In this document: in pieces, positions 60,026 through 64,000 of the stretch | Position numbering within the stretch: the stretch's first letter is position 1 | Layout: each line of letters begins with the position of its first letter | Assembly (NCBI GenBank): GCA_015501055.1 | Contig: JADNYV010000154.1 | Location: 25,259-89,258, forward strand | From: Mucidula mucida | Lineage: Eukaryota; Basidiomycota; Agaricomycetes; Agaricales; Physalacriaceae | Length of the DNA stretch: 64,000 bases | Direction of reading: 5' to 3' | Made by a program: the position numbers and the translations under genes | Notes under the pieces: model-generated | Told to the model about the DNA's origin: nothing | Database searches by the model: none | What the model saw: only the letters and a program-made list of their open reading frames with translations

Positions 60026-60310
60026 ATGGCCATCGCAAGATGTATTGCTGGTGATCACCCGCATTCAACATTTGCGATGACTAGCCTTCTTGCGCGTCTC
60101 GGTCCTTGTACACTTACCAGGACCCCTGCACTATTCGCCCCAGGACCATCAAAGTCTACGGAGGACTCCATCTCCCACGATGTGGTTGCCAGTGTGCCTC
60201 GAACAATCCACCAATTACCAGTCGCAGTATCTCCGGCTCCTAGTACGCCGCTGTCAAGGATGACCAGAAGTCTACCAACCGATCGGAGACGTCGTAGTCG
60301 TCGGAACTGA
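60026..60310 (+). other. Unrecognised 94-codon open frame kept in both arms (right)
   Basis: Partner of 8283-8567, with the same start, length and Arg-rich end. No motif is seen. Confidence 0.25.
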
Positions 60311-60529
60311 GAGGTGTTCTTGATACATACCATTTGATTCTCACTCTCTTCTCAGCTCTCGGTGCTGAGTCCTCTACTGTCATCTAAATTCCGCGATAAT
60401 TTCGCTCCGCTACATCCAAATGCAACGGTGCTTTGTAGTATAGCGCACTATCGCGTAGTTTTCAACCCGTTATTGTTCTCTCGCTTTCTTGGCCAGCTGT
60501 GGCCGACTGTGAACTCACCAATTCACGTC

Positions 60530-60620
60530 CTCGATCCATGGCCTCTTGTCCCAACGGATACGGCACGTCTGACGTCCCTTCATTGAGGAAATTTTTTTCT
60601 GTGTGGAACATTCAGTCCGC
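60530..60620 (+). repeat. tRNA-like repeat head in the right arm
   Basis: GGCCTCTTGTCCCAACGGAT then ACGGCACGTCTGACGTCCC resembles the acceptor, D-arm and part of the anticodon arm of tRNA-Arg. A T7 tract follows. Inverted partner of 7150-7235. Confidence 0.45.
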
Positions 60621-61155
60621 ATCCAGGAGCAGGCTCGCGGCACATGCGAATCCATATCAGGTAAGCTTCTTGTCGTGTTTCCCTTCTTCAAGGTCGTTCT
60701 AGATACCTGAAGTGCCAATCATTGTGCGTATGGCACAAGACGGATTAGCTTACCGGTTACTCTTTGCCAATGGACAGTCATTCAGCAGGTGTGCTTTTTG
60801 GCTGTGTAGTGGATCTCCTCTTACACGCTGTAGTTGTGGCTTTGCTAATGCCAGTGTCCCGTTTCTCAGCCACGAAGATAATGAGCGGCGTTCAATCCAT
60901 GCGAAGTAGTTAGGAAGAATAAACCCGGCATCTTGCGCTGGTTCTGATTTTGGTTCGTATCTCTCTCTCTCTCCCAATCGTAGTCTCGTCACACCAGTGA
61001 CAATCGTATAGAAAACCGTGACAGGTTTGGGACACGATAAGGTTGTGGCTTTACATCGCGTTCATTGTCCGAATCACGATTCAACACTGGTGTTCGGGAA
61101 TGACAAATGTGCACTTCACAGTCTGAATAAACACAAGATATCTACGTTACCACAC

Positions 61156-61806
61156 TCAAAAGGATATTCGCTCATACAGAATTCTCAACTCGTTCCGTGG
61201 TATCTCACCCAACACCTCCTGTACTCTTCGCAATTCCTCTGCAGCATCAAGTGCGTCCCCCATACACGCCAGCGCACTGTCAACTCTCTCATTTCCGCAC
61301 TGGTACAATGTAAGGACAAGCACATTGAAACCGAAAAGCTCTTGTACCTTGAGCGGGCGCACATAGTTTGTAAATTGCCAAATATCAAGCTCCAGCGCAT
61401 TATACTCGGCTCCCTCTAGGATCTCATTCGGTATCGGTCGCGATTATTTGTCCGCGGGAAGATCTGGAAATGGGGCCCCATGACATACACAGTCTTTTCG
61501 CGCGGTCGTAGGAGGAAATGCAATGGTGGTCTCAAAGTCAAAGAGCCATACTCTTGGATGTGCCGCCAAAGGGCGTCGTGTTTCGCAAAGAGAGTCGGGC
61601 ATCCACTCCAGCATGAAGTTGTTCACAAATGCGTCCTTGAGGTACAGGTTAGTACGCAATGTGCTTGTGGAACATGTTGAACGCACACGGTGAGCGACCC
61701 TCTTGTCATACAAAAACACTAGGGCCTTGGAAGGTGAGGTGATATGTCTTCGTTCGCGTGTCGTTTTCCCCTTTGCCAAGGTCTTCTGGGACACTTCCTT
61801 CGCCAA
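61156..61806 (-). pseudogene. Fungal kinase-like fragment, right arm only
   Basis: Joined across a short intron with TACTAAC branch site, the minus strand reads ALVFLYDKRVAHRDAFVNNF then MLEWMPDSL. HRD with a following Asn is the catalytic loop of a protein kinase. VWLFDFETTIAFP stands where DFG normally lies, and EILEGAEYNALELDIWQF is the usual substrate-side motif region. An in-frame TAA precedes SRPIPNEILEG. The whole N-terminal lobe is absent. The family is an expanded kinase-like group of agaricomycetes. The left arm has no counterpart. Confidence 0.6.
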
Positions 61807-63051
61807 TTGTCGGATACATACCAGGCGGATTAGCGCACCGGTTAGTCCGACAATACTGTCAATACCTCTCTTTTGGATGGGTTATCAATCTCCTCATCAT
61901 GCGGAGCTTGTGGCCACACGTCTTCTACGACAAAATGTAGTGTCTTGTTGTTAGGCAGAAAGCTGCATTTAGTCCGTGTCCACTTGGCCTAGTAGCTTCC
62001 GGGTGCACGTCGGAGACCTCCTGAAGAATTTTTTTTTTGGCGATCACGCTGGGTCTCCGTTCTTGTTTTAGGCCGATGCTGAAAGTTGGATAGATGAATC
62101 GTCCGTCATGTTTGGTCCAATCTACAGTATCGCCCACTAGTACTTGGCCTAGTGGTCCGGCGCCTGATGGAACGAATGCCATGGACTTTTTAGTAGCCGA
62201 CATCGGAAGCCCAGATGACAGGTCGAATGAGCTCAGTGGTTCATGATTCCATGATGAGTCTGTTATGAGTTGTCTGTGACTCAAACGTTTCTCGAGCTCA
62301 CTTTGTCTATCGGAGTTGTGTCTCATTCATCAGGAGGATGTCATAATGGCTGTCCATATTCGGACGCTGGTTTCCATGGAAGGGCCAGTGTTCAAAACCC
62401 GCTATCGTCCCGAGGCGCGAGAGTCGCAAGTGGCGTTTAAACCGTCGACGGCGATAGCGTTCTGCAACCTGTGACCGGGCACACACGTGGTGCAGAGCTT
62501 GGCGATTGAAGCAACAATCGCCGGGATGCCATTCTTCTTCTTCTTCAGATCAACAAGATTTTTGGCAGTTCCTCGCAACCCATACATTTTCTCGATACTA
62601 CGGGAGTACGCAATAGAGGTTTTTCTTGACATCCTCCGGCCTCACCCTACACCCAAGGTTGCGCATCTCCGTATACGCCATGAGATTGCCTTTTGGATTT
62701 TCTGCCGCCGTCGTCAGTCTAAAGGTCACGACGAATTGTTAGAGCTTCAAATTCAACGGAGTCCTTGGCTCGTCATGGTTTATTGTCACAGTTCTGTTTC
62801 CCAGACCAAGTTGGGGGGGCATGATATCATGTTCTGAAATTATACTTATTTGGTCGAGGCGATATAGTCTAGTGGCTTTAACGTCTCCTTCCTGAGGCAA
62901 GAAATCTTTTTTTCGCGGGAAAAGACCAGACAGTATCTCAATATCGGCGTAACACCTTTTCTTTGTGCTATGACAGTAACGTCCACATCTTCTTCCTTTG
63001 TTCTGTTTCACAGACTAAGTTGAGGGTGTGATCTGGTTGTGTGGCATATAT

Positions 63052-63345
63052 GTATCCCTCCGAGGCGACATAGCCTACGGGATATGGTGTCTCTTGTGTT
63101 CACGGATTGTAGATTAGTTTTTGGGGCGAAAAGACGCGCCACAGCATCTCAATATCGGCTCGACATCTTTCTTTATGCTGCTACGCAATGGCATTGCTGT
63201 ATAAGTACACTGTCCTCATCCGATCCCCTAGTGGCCTGGCGTCTCATGAGGAGAATAGCATGTTATTTTAAATCCACGATGTCAACAATCCCAGACAACG
63301 AGCTCAGTGGTTCATGATTACACGACAGCTTGTCTGCGACTCAAA
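63052..63345 (+). repeat. SINE-like repeat with tRNA-Arg-like head, best copy
   Basis: In order: CTCCGAGGCGACATAGCCTA with CGGGATATGGTGTC (tRNA-like head with A-box TAGCCTACGGG), GTTTTTGGGGCGAAAAGACG, CATCTCAATATCGG, ACACTGTCCTCATCCGATCC, CCTAGTGGCCTGGCGTC, and GGTTCATGATTACACGACAG. Partner of 3455-3760. Confidence 0.5.
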
Positions 63346-63575
63346 TACCGTTTCTGGGCCACTTGGCATGCTTGTGATGCTTTTTGCGGGTATTCATGAC
63401 GCTGCACATCGCTCACATGTGGCTAGGATAGTATGCACATTTCATGACCAACCTCGCCAAGTTTGTAGACTCCATGCCTTCATCGAGGTGGTGGATACGA
63501 CCGAAGAGGTTACAGAGAGCATTTGATTTAGAACGTAGTCCGGAACCCACATTCACAAACGCAGTAATCCTCTCC

Positions 63576-64000
63576 TCAGAACGGCTGCTCCGATAGCACC
63601 TCATCCACATCTACGACCAACCCCTCCTTCGTCTTGAGCTCTGCCGCGAAATACGCTTTTGCTCCACCCACACCACGCGTCCTGACCACCTTCAATATCC
63701 TATCATACGCCGCGGGTCCATCGCACCATCTCACCCTACAGACAAGGTTCAGTATACACCATGAGATCGCCATTCGGATTTTCTACCGCCGTCGGTGCAT
63801 TCGCAAAAACATCGTACGGCACTTGTACTTGATAATAAGGCCCTTTTGTAAGTTACGCGGCGTGCGTGCACCACAATGATGCGCTGCGGGCGTGTCGGGC
63901 GCGGGGATATCCATAACGTCACGGGCAAACTTGGCCGTGGGAAATAGCTGGGTGTGGCGCGCGTCGTAAAAAGGCTTGAGCGTCACTGTGGTGCACTTGT
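63576..64000 (-). pseudogene. Ankyrin-MYND 3' part, right arm, cut by the window end
   Basis: The minus strand reads TLKPFYDARHTQLFPTAKFA then DVMDIPAPDTPAA, FANAPTAVENPNGDLMVY and, in another frame, GVGGAKAYFAAEL..EVLSEQPF. It is almost identical to 2820-3241 and shares its frame break. The finger and ankyrin repeats, if present, lie beyond 64000. Confidence 0.65.

Larger units (their letters stand above)
58400..64000. repeat. Outer inverted repeat, right arm (continues past the window)
   Basis: Reverse complement of 2816-10194. It is shorter because it lacks the R1 insert of the left arm and carries a smaller private segment (about 60900-61820). The last base still matches, so the true arm length is unknown. 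Confidence 0.85.

Noticed and set aside
1..64000. CRISPR arrays, bacterial operons, riboswitches
   Set aside because: No regular direct repeats with spacers, and the intron-rich genes show this is fungal nuclear DNA.

Overview
This window looks like nuclear DNA of a mushroom-forming basidiomycete (Agaricomycetes). Every confident gene is broken by many short introns of about 45-60 bases, with GT...AG ends and CTAAC/CTAAT-like branch sites. The protein families also fit such genomes: MYND-finger proteins, F-box/leucine-rich proteins, BTB proteins, a fungal kinase-like fragment, a GH17 glucanase, a YAT-type amino acid permease and a Kex2-processed cysteine-rich secreted protein. Genes were assembled by eye across introns, so exon edges are approximate and no database was searched.

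The layout is a nested inverted repeat. The outer arms are 2.8-10.2 kb and 58.4-64 kb; the right arm runs off the window. They carry dead copies of a BTB gene, an ankyrin-MYND gene, a kinase fragment (right arm only) and many copies of a short repeat whose start resembles tRNA-Arg. The inner arms are 26.9-28.3 kb and 41.7-43.1 kb. They carry two copies of a homeodomain-like gene, one open and one frameshifted. Just inside each inner arm lies a MYND gene (left, intact) or its decayed inverted counterpart (right). So the inner duplication once covered at least two genes.

The left part between the arms (10-26 kb) is gene-poor and repeat-rich. It holds a secreted cysteine-rich protein, a 77-residue double-stranded-RNA-binding protein, a small hydrophobic protein and a Med25-like von Willebrand A protein. 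The centre (32-37.6 kb) holds a Dnf-type P4 ATPase (phospholipid flippase) with two single-base frame breaks. The right part (44-57.7 kb) is denser: F-box gene, NAPE-PLD-like pseudogene, GH17 gene, amino acid permease, second F-box gene and an AT-hook nuclear protein.

No pathway links these genes. They are housekeeping or cell-surface genes interspersed with lineage-specific, duplicating families (MYND, F-box, BTB, kinase-like). Several genes differ from an intact reading by a single base, so some apparent breaks may be sequence errors. In-frame stops in the NAPE-PLD-like gene and the kinase fragment are harder to explain that way.
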